Shown here: in pieces, positions 18,403-28,617 of the stretch
Layout of the letters: every line of letters starts with the position of its first letter
How positions within the stretch are numbered: position 1 is the first letter of the stretch
Source of the DNA: Cardiocondyla obscurior
Taxonomy: Eukaryota; Arthropoda; Insecta; Hymenoptera; Formicidae
Assembly: GCF_019399895.1 (NCBI RefSeq)
Contig: NC_091865.1
Location: 5,585,001-5,649,000, forward strand
DNA length: 64,000 bases
Direction: 5' to 3'
The notes under the pieces: model-generated
Told to the model about the DNA's origin: nothing
The model's database searches: none
The model's input: the letters and a program-made list of their open reading frames with translations, nothing else
Translations under genes and position numbers: made by a program

Positions 18403-21400
18403 ATGTCTGACACCGCAAAACAGCTGCTGCTCGCGCAAGGGCAATTGCAGCGGTCCATCGTGCGATCTGTGGACAACCTCAAAAAGCTGGGTCGCGCCAA
18501 CGTCACGCCAGCCATTCTTCGCTCTCGCATCAGCACCATCAAAGAGAATTGGGCGCTCTTCTTTCGTGGGCATTCTGAGCTGCTGAGGTCAGTGAGCGAG
18601 GACGTTCAGCAGAACATTCCTTACTTCAAAGACGGTCATTACGACTTGGTGGAGGACGCCTATCAGTCTGCGCTGGATTATATGAATGAATCTCTGGAGA
18701 CGCTCGAGCCGCCGGCCGTGAGTTTGAATCAAACAAGCAGTGACGCCGGGTTCTCGCGGTCAAATTTCTCGTTGTCACATTTGCCTCCGACTTCTCTGCC
18801 GCCATTCGATGGCACTTTAAATGCGTGGGAGCACTTTCGGGATCGTTTTAATGCGCTCATAATCCAAAATCGAGATCTCAAAGACTTTGCGCGGATGCAT
18901 TACCTCGTCTCATGTCTCACAGGCAGTGCGTTAGAATGCGTTCGCGATCTGGCCGTCACCGCCGATAATTTCGAAAATGCCTGGCAAGCTTTAAATCTGC
19001 GCTTCGAGAATAAGCGACGGCTTGTTCGCTCACATTTGTCTACGTTGCTTAATCTTCCCACGGTTTCGAAAGAATCTGCCGGAGAGTTACAAGCGTTAAT
19101 CGATAAAGTCAATTCCACAATTGCGTCGCTCAAAAAATTAGATCGTCGGCCTAAAGATTTGTGGAACGATATTCTCGTGTATATCGTTTCTCAACGCCTC
19201 GATGCGCCGTCGCGAAAATCGTGGAGTATGCGGATAAGTGATTCCGATGATCTCCCTTCGTTTTCGGAATTACTTGAATTCCTACAGCATCGTCGTCGTG
19301 CGCTAGACGATTTAAGTGTTCCGCCAGCTCGTGTCTCAGCGGCAAAGGCGTTGCCGCATCGGATAAGTGCGTCCACGGCGTCTTCGACGTCCGCGTCCGG
19401 CTCCGGCCACCCCGCCGCGTCCGTTGCACCTCCTGCAAGTTCTCTCCATGCGTCATCAAACGCCGGGCCCAGCTCCCGCTGCCCAATCTGTCAGGCCAAG
19501 CATTATTTCAACGCATGTCCGTCGTTTGTAAAGGGGAGCCTGAGCCAGCGCCGCAGTTTCGTGCAATCTCACAAACGGTGTTTCAATTGCCTCGGCGGCA
19601 ATCATTCCAGTCGCGAATGTCCTAGCAAATATACGTGCCGCCATTGTCACCAAAAACATCATACGTTGCTTCACGATGGTGCGTCCGCGGGCTCAGGTTC
19701 TTCTTCTTCTTCGCAGGTCTCGGCCGTGAGCGACGCGGCGAAATCCGATGAGCCTCACGCGGAGGTTACGTCGCTGGTTGCGTCCCGATCTCCGCCCCGT
19801 GGCGCGACTCCCGTCTTGCTTGCGACCGCGTGGATATCCGTGATCGGTCCCTCTGGGCGCGAGTTGCGCGTTCGTGCGCTGATCGATCAGGGATCGGAAA
19901 TGACGTTCGTTTCGGAATCAATTACAAATGTATTGCGCTTGAAACGCGTTCGTTGTCCAGTAACTGTCTCCGCTGTTGGTGGCCAGTCCGCCGGCACCTA
20001 CCAGTTCGCGAGCAGTTTATCAATCTCTCCCGTCGGACTTCAATCAGTCTCAATTCAAGTTCTCGCGTTGATATTGCCGAAATTGACGTCATATTCTCCC
20101 CGTTGCGCTACGGATCTGTCCTCCTTGTCGCACCTGCACGGCCTTAAATTTGCCGACGAAAATCCGACCGGCGGAGAACCGATAAATGTAATACTCGGCG
20201 CCGATGTATATAACGAGATCATTTTGAGTGGATTAAAAAGGGGGGCGCCAGGACAACTCATTGCGCAAAACTCCATTTTCGGCTGGATCTTGTCGGGTCC
20301 CATCGAATCTCGCGATAGCAACGCGCGCTGCGCGTCGCATCACGTCCGTATCGCCGCTCATCACGCATTCGCTCAAGATAACGACGCGATTGATCTTGCC
20401 GACGCGCTCGAACGTTTCTGGAAATGTGAGGAGCCCCCGGAGCGACACGCAACGTCTGTCGAAGACGAGCACTGCGAGTCACATTTTCTCAACACATATT
20501 CGCGTAATTCAGACGGTCGGTTCGTCGTTCGTCTTCCGTTCAAGAATCCTCCGCCGCTCGACATCGGTACTTCGCGAGCCAGGGCGCTGCATTGCATTAA
20601 TTCGCTCCTGCGTCGTTTTCGCTCAACTCCGGAGCAATCGGCCGCATATCGCGCGTTCATGAGCGAGTATGCAGCGCTTGGTCATATGCGTCTTGCTCCA
20701 TCGGTTGATCCGCGGGCCGTGTTCATTCCACATCACCCCGTGTTCCGCCCCGACAGTGCCACGTCGCGAATTCGCGTCGTGTTCAACGCCTCGAGTCGCA
20801 CGTCGAACGGATCCAGCCTCAACGATCATCTGTATGCCGGGCCGAAATTACAAAGTGACCTGCCGACGGTCATTCTTCGATGGCGAATTTTCCGATTTGT
20901 ATGCACCGCGGACATCGCAAAAATGTATCGCCAAATCTTGGTCAACGAAAGTGATGTCGACTTTCAGCGTATTTTGTGGCAGCCGGATCCGTCCGACGAA
21001 ATCCGCGAGTTTCAATTATTGACAGTCACATACGGAACGGCATGCGCTCCGTTTTTGGCATTGAGAGTTCTCAAGCAGCTATCTCACGAAGACGGCCGTG
21101 ATTCTCCGCTCGCGCAGCATATTTTGAATCACCACATTTATGTTGATGACGTGCTGTTCGGCGCGGACGACACCGAACAGCTCGTTGAAAAGCGAAATCA
21201 ACTCGTAACGCTATTACGTCGCGGCTGTTTCACTCTACGCAAATGGGCCAGCAATTCGCCTCTCCTTTTATCCGACATCGATCCCGAAGATCACGGTCTC
21301 GCCTGCAGTCCAATTCCCGTCGCGGACGAACATTTAAAAGTCCTCGGGATTCACTGGATGCCGTTTGCCGACGAGTTTCGGTTTCGAGTCACGGTCTCCG

Positions 21401-23741
21401 ACACGCTGCCAAGAACGAAGCGCTCGATTTTATCCGTAATCGCGAAATTGTACGACCCGATCGGCTGGGTGACGCCTACCATTATTTGCGCAAAGATCAT
21501 TATTCAGCGCTTGTGGAAATTAAAAATCTCCTGGGACGATCCGGTCCCCCCGTTGATAATGTCGCGGTGGGAAAAGGTATATTCAAGTTTTTCCTGCTTA
21601 AACTCTCTTCAAATTCCGCGGTGGATCGGGTTTAGCGCGGCGTCTAACTTCATCGAATTGCACGGATTTGCGGACGCGTCTAGCGAGGCCTATGCCGCCG
21701 TCGTCTACTCCCGCGTAATTTCGACTTCCGGGGAGATCACAGTCTCGTTACTTATGGGAAAATCTAAAGTGGCCCCGCTTAAATTATTGAGCATTCCGCG
21801 TCTGGAGCTTTGTGCCGCGGTCTTGCTCGCTAAATTGCTTGAGTTCGTTACGTCGCTTTTTACCGACTACACCGTTAAGAGCACTTGCTGGACGGACTCA
21901 TCCATCGTCCTTGCGTGGTTGCGACATTCTCCATCGCACTGGAAGACTTTTGTCGCGAATCGCGTCGCGGATATCCAGGCGCGCATTCCGGGGGTCGATT
22001 GGCGACACGTTGTCACGGGGATAATCCTGCCGATTGCGCGTCGCGTGGCCTCACGGGAACCGCGTTGTTAACGCATTCGCTTTGGTGGCACGGGCCTCCC
22101 TGGCTGAGTCGTCCCTCCGCGCAGTGGCCAAATTCTCTCGTGACCATTGCTGACGCGTCGTTGGAGGCGAAGGATCTCACCGTGCACGTGATGTCCGCCG
22201 AGCCTTTCGATCTGTCCGATCGATTCTCATCGTGGCCCAAATTAATTCGCGTTACCGCGTACTTGTTTCGCTTCATCGCGCTGTGCCGACGACGGCCCGA
22301 TGATCGACAACGCGACTCAGTTCCTGGCGCGTTGACCGCATCCGAGTGTGCACCGGTAAAATTGTTTTGGCTGAAATTCATCCAAGCAGCTACTTTTGCT
22401 CGTGAATTTCAAGCACTTACGGCTCGCCGACCGGTTTCGTCAAAGAGTCCGTTGAGCCCGCTTAATGTATTTCTCGATCGCGACGGCCTCATTCGTGTTG
22501 GAGGTCGAATACGGCGTGCCCCGCTCACATTTACTATCCGGCATCCGATTGTTTTATCGGCTCACCCGCTCGTGACTCTGTTAATATCGCATGCGCATCT
22601 CCGCTCCATGCACGGCGGTTTGCAGCTCACGTTAAATACGCTTCGACGCGAGTATTGGATCCTTCGCGCTCGCTCCTTAACTAAAGCCGTAATTCACAAA
22701 TGCGTAATTTGTGTTCGCGAACGCGCCGCGGCTCCGTCTCAGCTGATGGGTGATTTACCGGCCTACCGCGTATCGGCCCCTACTCGTTGTTTTACGCATT
22801 GCGGACTCGACTACGCCGGCCCATTTCTCGTTCGCTCGTCGGGAGGTCGCGGCATTAAGGCTACGAAATGTTACATTTCCGTCTTTGTGTGCATGGCGAC
22901 TCGAGCAGTTCATTTAGAGCTCGTTCCGGATTACTCCACTCTCGCGTTCCTTAATGCATTCTCTCGTTTCTGCTCTCGTCGCGGCTGTCCAACGCACGTC
23001 TATTCAGACAACGGAACAACATTTGTCGGTGCCGAGCGCGAATTAATGAATGCATATCGCGCCTGCCTTCGGAATCCGTTACTTCACAACCGATCTGCCA
23101 GCGACAATATCTCCTGGCATTTTATTCCGCCCGCGGCTCCCCACTTCGGCGGAATGTGGGAAGCCGGTGTTAAAAGTGTAAAGTTCCACCTCCGTCGAGT
23201 CATCGGGGCACATACTCTCACTTTCGAAGAGTTCTCAACCTTACTCTGCCGAATCGAGGCCTGCCTCAACTCTCGACCGATCGCTCCGTTGACAGATTCG
23301 TGCGATTCATACGATGTTCTAACGCCAGGACATTTTTTAATCGGGTCCGCCCTTACAGCTCCTCCGGAGGAGTCTACCCTCGACTGTTCGGAGAATCGTT
23401 TAAGTCGGTGGCAATTAATCCGACATATGACGGAACGGTTGTGGGCACTGTGGTACGTGGATTACGTTAATACCCTTCAACAACGCGTTAAGTGGCGACG
23501 GTCTCAGCCCACTTTGAAAATCGGACAATTAGTTGTTTTGAAGAATTCCTCTCTCCCCCCGTGCAAGTGGGAGCTCGGTCGGATCACAGAATGTTTTCCC
23601 GGGGCTGATGGATTGATTCGCGTCGTCACCGTGAAGACCGCTTCCTCCGAACTCAAGCGGCCACTCTCAAAAATCTGCGTTTTGCCAATTGACGTTGATT
23701 CGCCAGCGCCGGCTCCCATCAATCCTTGCTCAACTCCGTAA
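18403..23741 (+). pseudogene. BEL/Pao gag-pol polyprotein with one frameshift
   Basis: The start chosen is ATG 18403 (MSDTAKQLLL), after the primer site. Gag has the BEL-type capsid domain (FDGTLNAWEHFRDRF) and two zinc knuckles (CFNCLGGNHSSREC, then CRHCHQKHH). The protease has RALIDQGSEMTFV (D-Q-G). RT has YVDDVLFGAD; RNase H has HGFADASSEAYAA. Integrase has an H-C zinc site (HLRSMHGG ... CVICVRERA) and the catalytic GLDYAGPF, YSDNGTTF and GGMWEAGVK blocks. A C-terminal domain resembling DUF5641 closes it. BEL elements normally use a single ORF; here a one-base phase change at the G run 22017-22020, between RNase H and integrase, stops the first frame at 22071, and the second frame continues to 23741. 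A sequencing error there is possible. Confidence 0.94.
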
Positions 23742-23892
23742 TCTCGCGCTCACATTATACTGGTTCATTGCGTCGCGATCATGTTCGATTCGTGTGAATG
23801 TCTCCTGCGCTGCGTCTCCGCGTATTCCTTGATTAAGGTTTTTTTGTACACCAGTCAGCGGGCTGGAAAGACCATGCGATTCTCACACGTTC

Positions 23893-24074
23893 TTGTACTT
23901 GCGACTTTTTTTGTACTTGCGATTCTTATTTTTTTTTTTGTTGTACTTGCGATTCATATTTTTTTTTGTACCTGCGATTCTTCTTTATTTTTTCTACCTG
24001 CGATTACTTTATTTTGTATTTGCGATTTCGTTACGTTGTACTGGCGATTTTCTCTCTAGTTGTATATGCGATTC
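23893..24074 (+). repeat. TGTACTTGCGATT repeats in the BEL 3' region
   Basis: Eight imperfect copies of tgta(c/t)(t/c)tgcgatt separated by T-rich spacers, between the pol stop and the 3' LTR. Spacing is about 19-29 bases. Confidence 0.7.
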
Positions 24075-24234
24075 TCTTTAACTTCTCCTTTTCGTTGTGA
24101 GCGACGAAACTCGTCATCGTTGCATTGGCGGGCGGCTTGATAAAATTGCGTTGCATGATTCAATTTCCGTTACCCGCCCAACCGCCTCTCCGTTCTTTGT
24201 AATTTTGAAATTCATAATTTCAAGGCGGGCGGTA

Positions 24235-25090
24235 TGTTTGCGCGTCTAAAATTTTCGTTATAAATCGACCAGAATCGTATCGGCGGTAACGGTACGTCCG
24301 TCGTCTTCGCTCTATTTTCTTATGTTCGTCAGTCGCCGCATTCCGTTCGTTGTTTACGTCTACAGGTGAGATCCGCTAACGTTGGATTAATCCGGTTTTC
24401 ACCGGTTATTTCGCCACCTGCTTTGTTTTCATCCTCGCTATTCCGATGATCGAGGGATTATTTCGGCCGAAAAGCGACCCGTTTTCGCGCGAACCGCTCA
24501 CTTGTCATTCCGCGGTTCTCACGCTCTCATCGTCGGAATAAAGTCTCACTCGTTGCGATTATTCTCGATCCTACGCGATCTATAGATCCTCGGCGATCAG
24601 AACATCTCTCGCGATCACCAATTGTCACGAAGCTCGGTTTCTTGTCATCGACTAGTGCACCGACAACAGTGCAGAGCAGGGTTCGCGATCGCGCCTTTAT
24701 CCGGCACGCGTGCAAGATTTCCGACGCTCGCGCGCAAGATATCCGCCGATCGGGCGAGTCACAGTCCGCTCAAGAAGATCTCCGCCGGGAACGCCGGATT
24801 CAAGAAGATTTTCCGTCCGTCGTCAGCCTTGCTCTCGCGCTCCACAATCTTGACTATATATATATATCTTTTTGTATTTCTGTCTCTCCGTGTTTTTTTG
24901 GGGTTTTTTTGTAAATATATTGATTTCTAATTGTCGCTGTGGCTCACCACGATTATTACCACGTCTATCTCTCCTGTGATTGTCGCCGTTCCGCGAAGCA
25001 CCGCGTCGAGCTCATTGCTGAGCTGTTTTCACTCGCAGCGAAAGAAGCAAGTGCGCTTTTTTTTTTGAAATTAAAACTTCATCGCGCACA
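24235..25090 (+). repeat. BEL/Pao 3' LTR, 856 bp
   Basis: Preceded by a purine-rich tract (aaggcgggcggta) and followed by ccgac. One T shorter than the 5' LTR. Confidence 0.95.
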
Positions 25091-25095
25091 CCGAC

Positions 25096-25201
25096 ATATA
25101 GACTATTTTGTAGAATAAGCTTCCAAATACTTAAAAATCGATTCAATAATATCATTAAAAAACGTATATTAATAACCCCACACCGTTTATAAAACTGTTG
25201 A
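25096..25201. promoter_or_regulatory. Remaining half of the ATPase/PLA2 divergent promoter
   Basis: With 17348-17457 this was a spacer of about 210 bases between two divergent Polinton genes. The BEL insertion now separates the halves by 7.6 kb. AT-rich; no clear TATA box. Confidence 0.4.
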
Positions 25202-25846
25202 ATGTCTAAAACAACTAAACAAAGTCTATTAAACAGAGCGATCAACGCACTTCCTTTTGAATTACACATACCTGGCTACCATTTTTGTGGTCCGGGAACT
25301 CGATTGAACGAACGATTTGCCAGGGGAGATCACGGTATTAATCTATTGGATGCAGCTTGTCGCGATCACGATATAGCATATTCGCGTAGCAGCGATCTTG
25401 CTGAGCGGCACGTGGCCGATAATATTCTTGCCAATAAAGCACTGCAACGTATTAAAGCAAAAGATTCAAGTTTCGGGGAAAAAGTTGCAACCACAACCGT
25501 ATGGTCAGCCATGAAAACAAAAACGAAACTTGGTATGGGCTTACACTCGAAAAGAAAGAAATCATCGAAGAAAACGACGAAGAAACGAATACTTCCAGTA
25601 GCGAAACGTGGCGGTGTTTTACCGCTTTTACCATTACTGGGTGTTATTGGTTCGCTGGCTGGTGGTGCCGCAGGAATCGCAAAGGCTGTAAATGATAACA
25701 AAGCTGTGCAGCGTCAACTTGAAGAAATGAAACGTCACAATCATGCTATGGAGGGCCGTGGAGTTTATCTCAGTCCATACAAACGCGGTGGTGGAATTAA
25801 AAAGAAAAATAAAAAAGAAAAAAAAAAAACGCCGATGCGGAATTAA
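25202..25846 (+). CDS. PLA2-domain capsid-associated protein of the Polinton, 214 aa
   Basis: The frame is intact from ATG 25202. Residues 24-62 form a viral-type phospholipase A2 core: a calcium-loop-like GYHFCGPGTRL and the catalytic-type helix LLDAACRDHDIAYSR, with the His-Asp pair at 56-57. A Lys-rich stretch follows (107-130), then a Gly/Leu-rich hydrophobic segment (139-163) and a YLSPYKRGGG tail with a poly-Lys end. This architecture matches the PLA2 domains of parvovirus VP1 and those reported in Polinton/adintovirus-like virion proteins, where the lipase is thought to help particles cross membranes (family knowledge). It is followed closely by the protease and penton-like genes on the same strand, as a virion cluster. 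Confidence 0.85.
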   Translation: MSKTTKQSLLNRAINALPFELHIPGYHFCGPGTRLNERFARGDHGINLLDAACRDHDIAYSRSSDLAERHVADNILANKALQRIKAKDSSFGEKVATTTVWSAMKTKTKLGMGLHSKRKKSSKKTTKKRILPVAKRGGVLPLLPLLGVIGSLAGGAAGIAKAVNDNKAVQRQLEEMKRHNHAMEGRGVYLSPYKRGGGIKKKNKKEKKKTPMRN

Positions 25847-25899
25847 AAATTCCCAAAGGCGCCACCACCGATTTACAGTTAAAGCAGATAGCGAAACAT

Positions 25900-26241
25900 A
25901 TGCGCATTCCATATTTTAGAGGTGTTTTTATGCGTAACGCCTTACCAGTTTGGGGAGTATATCGAAACGAAAGCGGTATTGTGAATTTAGATAACGTTGA
26001 AGGACTTGGAACCCACTGGGTAGCATATGCAAAGAGAGGAGATCGCGCAATATATTTTGATAGCTTCGGTAATCTTCGACCACCGCGAGAACTCGAGCGG
26101 TATCTGGGAAATAATGCAACACAAATTGAATACAATCATTCGTCATATCAACGCTATAATCAGAAAAACTGTGGACAATTATGTATACAATTTCTGCGAA
26201 CGGTAGAAATACAATTTAAAGATAAACATCATACCATGTAA
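25900..26241 (+). CDS. Adenain-type cysteine protease of the Polinton
   Basis: The catalytic set of adenovirus-type maturation proteases is visible: GTHWVAY (His 39), FDSFGNLRPP (Asp 54) and QKNCGQLCIQFL (Cys 91). It would cleave virion precursors during particle maturation. The first Met is at 25900, but protein-like sequence in the same frame (ELKIPKGATTDLQLKQIAKH) continues upstream to about 25840 without a Met. Either a start was lost or a small frameshift sits in the A-rich stretch at 25800-25840. It follows the PLA2 gene by about 50 bases and precedes the penton-like gene by 14. Confidence 0.88.
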   Translation: MRIPYFRGVFMRNALPVWGVYRNESGIVNLDNVEGLGTHWVAYAKRGDRAIYFDSFGNLRPPRELERYLGNNATQIEYNHSSYQRYNQKNCGQLCIQFLRTVEIQFKDKHHTM

Positions 26242-26255
26242 ACTCAGTATCAAAC

Positions 26256-26924
26256 ATGTCGTTGACGTTCACGTTATCAGGTAAAAGTAGTAGCCTCGCG
26301 GTGAACTACTTTCCAGCTGTTGATTTAAATAATGGTGAATATGAACTTGGGCTGGCAGATTTTGAAACGTATTATACAATTCCAAATGTAAACTTATCAA
26401 ATAATAAGTTTTATTTCGATAATGATAAAGAGATTGTAATTCCCGATGGGTCATATGAGCTACGTGATATCGCAGTGTACTTGAAAAATGCACTAGAACA
26501 GCATCATATCAACGATGCTGCGAAAAAGAAAACGATCGCGCATACCAGTGTGAGTGATTACCCTTTGGTTATTCGAGCTAATAATAATACAATGAAAAGT
26601 GAAATTAGATGTGATTATCAAATAAATTTCACTAAACCAAACAACATAGGATCATTGTTAGGATTTTTACCAAATCGCATGCTCGAACCACTACTTTGGC
26701 ATGAATCGGATGCGCCAATACAAATTAATGGTGTAAACATTATTCGAATTGAATGTAACATAACAGGTGGCGCATACAGTAACGGTAAACGTGTACACAC
26801 AATACATGAATTTTCACCCAGCGTTTCACCGGGATATAAGATATCTGAAACTCCAACGCAGATCATTTATCTCCCAGTCACCGTACGAAGCATTACGGAT
26901 TTGTCGATTCGCATTGTGGATTAA
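26256..26924 (+). CDS. Penton-like minor capsid protein of the Polinton, 222 aa
   Basis: The frame is intact and starts MSLTFTLSGKSSSLAVNYFP. Predominantly beta-type sequence with LNNGEYELGLADFETYYTIPN and NNKFYFDNDKEIVIPDGSYEL near the N-terminus. The same opening and spacing typify the single-jelly-roll minor capsid (penton) proteins described for Polintons (family knowledge). The C-terminal part keeps the FTKPNNIGSLLGF and IEC-ITGGAY blocks typical of these proteins. Last gene before the right terminal repeat. Confidence 0.8.
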   Translation: MSLTFTLSGKSSSLAVNYFPAVDLNNGEYELGLADFETYYTIPNVNLSNNKFYFDNDKEIVIPDGSYELRDIAVYLKNALEQHHINDAAKKKTIAHTSVSDYPLVIRANNNTMKSEIRCDYQINFTKPNNIGSLLGFLPNRMLEPLLWHESDAPIQINGVNIIRIECNITGGAYSNGKRVHTIHEFSPSVSPGYKISETPTQIIYLPVTVRSITDLSIRIVD

Positions 26925-27171
26925 AACGGTCAATTGCTTGATTTTCGTGGCGAAGAAATTACTGTGAGATTACACGTGCGGAGACGACTATAGTAAGGAA
27001 TGCTCATTTTGAATGAAACATCGCAAGTGAAACAGTCTAAGTACATAGTTTTCAACAGAAAAAACTCAATTATAAAAAAAAAACTCTCAGCGTTGAACAT
27101 TGAATTCTTAAAATCGTTGGGTTTTTGTGTACGCAATATTTAAAAAATGGCTGTAATATTAGCCGTAGAAA
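26925..27171. other. Spacer before the right Polinton end
   Basis: No gene seen. AT-rich, with an A run near 27078. It passes directly into the terminal repeat without the inverted array found at the left end. Confidence 0.5.
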
Positions 27172-27296
27172 GTGATTCGTTCATCTCTACGCCTGTGAGA
27201 TTCTCCCTCTCTGCGCTCCTCTTGCTGTAGATCCTTCCCCCGTCCCCGTGCCCCGCTCATTGCCCCATGGATTAGAACCCGTGTTTTTTCCCGACT
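27172..27296 (-). repeat. Polinton terminal inverted repeat, right
   Basis: Reverse complement of 4510-4634 with a few substitutions. Followed by cagtag (27297-27302). Confidence 0.9.
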
Positions 27297-27302
27297 CAGT
27301 AG

Positions 27303-27949
27303 ATTTGAATCATTCTGACACTTTCTTGAGAATTGACAACATGACGGCGGTGTCTTACGTTAACCGCATGGGTTCGGTTAAATTCCCGCACTTGTCAGCG
27401 CTTACCCGGCGGATCTGGTCTTGGTGCGCTGAGCGGGATATTTTTCTGTTCGCTTCATATATTCCCACCACCTTAAATATGGAAGCAGACGCCGAATCTC
27501 GGGTCGTCTCAGAGGAGACCAAATGGAGCTTGGCCCAGGTCTATTTCCAGGAAATAAATTCTTATTTTGGTCTTTTTGACATCGACCTTTTCGCTTCTTC
27601 CATCAATGCGAAGTGTAGCTCTTTTGTGTCTTGGCTTTCGGATCCTCGAGCTTTAGCGGTGAGTGCTTTCTCCTTAGATTGGAGCAAGTTTTACTTTTAT
27701 GCTTTTTCTCCCTTTATTTTAATTCTCAAGTGTTTGAGAAAGTTGATTTCAGACAGAGCGGAGGGAGTGTTGGTCGTTCCTTGGTGGCCGGCTCAGCCGT
27801 GGTTTTCTTTGCTTTTACGTCTTATGATCAGCCGACCGATTTATTTTGAGCTCGATATTAATATGTTATCATCCCCTTTTAGGTTGGTTCACCCCACATG
27901 GAAGAGGGTTTCCCTGGCTGCCGTGAAGTTGCCTGGCAAGCTTTCCTGA
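27303..27949 (+). pseudogene. DIRS RNase H end plus methyltransferase-like region
   Basis: Continues the RNase H domain broken at 4503: LRIDNMTAVSYVNRMGS and PTTLNMEADAESR are typical DIRS RNase H motifs. The region that follows (FDIDLFASSINAKCSSF, DPRALAVSAFSLDW, VVPWWPAQPWF) corresponds to the methyltransferase-like segment of DIRS elements. The open frame technically begins inside the Polinton terminal repeat, but those residues are not part of the gene. A frame break near 27949 separates it from the recombinase. Confidence 0.8.
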
Positions 27950-28036
27950 AGAAGAGGCCCCTCCCTCAGCAGTAGATACAGTGATCGCGTCCATCACAGT
28001 ATGAACGTTGGCGCAGTATGCTAGGTCTCTTAGGCT

Positions 28037-28617
28037 TTGGTGGTTTTTTGCCGACAAAAGAGTATTGATTGTATTGTTCCGCCGGTAGGCAGTTTTTTAG
28101 ATTTTTTGGTTTCCAGACTGACCGAGGTTTGTTCTTACACAACCTCAAATACCTTTAGGTCAGCTGTTTCTTTAATTTCGGCAGACGCCATAGCAGCCCA
28201 TCTTCTAGTCAAGAGATTTTTTAGAGGATTTGCCTTTTTAAAACCTCAGCGCCCCCGTTATGATATTACCTGGGATCCGTCGCCAGTAATAGAACACCTA
28301 GCTGTTCTGTTCTCCCATGAAGAGCTCTCTTTGGAAATAGTTTCTAAAAAATTGGTCATGCTTTTGGCTCTCACTACCGCCCAAAGGATACAGACGCTGG
28401 CAACCATCCGCATAGCGAATATATGCTTCGGAGAGTTACTAATGATAAGAATTCCAGACAGGCTTAAAACCTCTGGCGTGGGAAAGGCTCAACCATTTTT
28501 TTTTTTTTTAAGCCTTTTTGTGAGCGCCCTGAACTCTGCATTTTCTCTCTTGTAAGATTTTATTTGGAGACGACTAAAGAGTTCCGTAGTAGCTGCGGTG
28601 ACAGATTTTTTATTTCC
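28037..28617 (+). pseudogene. DIRS tyrosine recombinase, truncated
   Basis: Core fold segments are visible: VSLISADAIAAHLLVKRFFRGFAFLKPQRPR and LALTTAQRIQTLATIRI, the latter carrying the first catalytic Arg region. The frame shifts at a T run near 28500; protein-like sequence (KPFCERPELC, then EFRSSCGDRFFIS) continues to 28617. There an unrelated repeat starts, so the H-x-x-R and Tyr motifs are missing. DIRS elements use this enzyme instead of an integrase. Confidence 0.75.

Larger units (their letters stand above)
17463..25090 (+). mobile_element. BEL/Pao LTR retrotransposon
   Basis: LTRs at 17463-18319 and 24235-25090 start TGTTTGCGCG and end GCGCACA; by eye they differ only in the length of a T run (11 versus 10). 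The 5-bp duplication ccgac flanks the element (17458-17462 and 25091-25095). Internal order is primer-binding site, gag, protease, RT, RNase H, integrase, 3' repeat region and purine-rich tract, as in BEL/Pao. Near-identical LTRs mean a very recent insertion. One frameshift in pol is the only lesion I see. Confidence 0.96.
4510..27296. mobile_element. Polinton (Maverick) transposon with two nested insertions
   Basis: Ends are defined by 125-bp terminal inverted repeats starting AGT(A/C)GGGAA and by the duplication cagtag at 4504-4509 and 27297-27302; 6-bp duplications are typical of Polintons. Family genes are present: protein-primed DNA polymerase B, retroviral-type integrase with chromodomain, FtsK/HerA-type packaging ATPase, adenain-type protease and penton-like protein. 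About 15.2 kb remains after removing the BEL element, or about 12.9 kb after also removing the Tc1 element. Polymerase and integrase carry stops, so the copy cannot move by itself. No gene recognisable as the double-jelly-roll major capsid protein is seen. Confidence 0.93.
3518..28617 (+). mobile_element. DIRS-type retrotransposon fragment, split by a Polinton
   Basis: The left part (3518-4509) encodes reverse transcriptase and the start of RNase H. The right part (27303-28617) encodes the rest of RNase H, the DIRS methyltransferase-like region and part of a tyrosine recombinase. Removing the Polinton and one copy of its 6-bp duplication brings the two RNase H halves back into one frame. The order RT-RH-MT-YR is that of DIRS/PAT elements (family knowledge). 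No gag, no split direct repeats or inverted termini, and no recombinase C-terminus are visible. The element is truncated on the left near 3518 and cut on the right at 28618, where another repeat begins. Confidence 0.8.

Noticed and set aside
19151..20829. Minus-strand and alternative frames over BEL gag-pol
   Set aside because: Shadows of a well-supported gag-pol frame in GC-rich codons.
23781..24081. Frames of about 60-90 codons after BEL pol
   Set aside because: They translate the T-rich TGTACTTGCGATT repeats.
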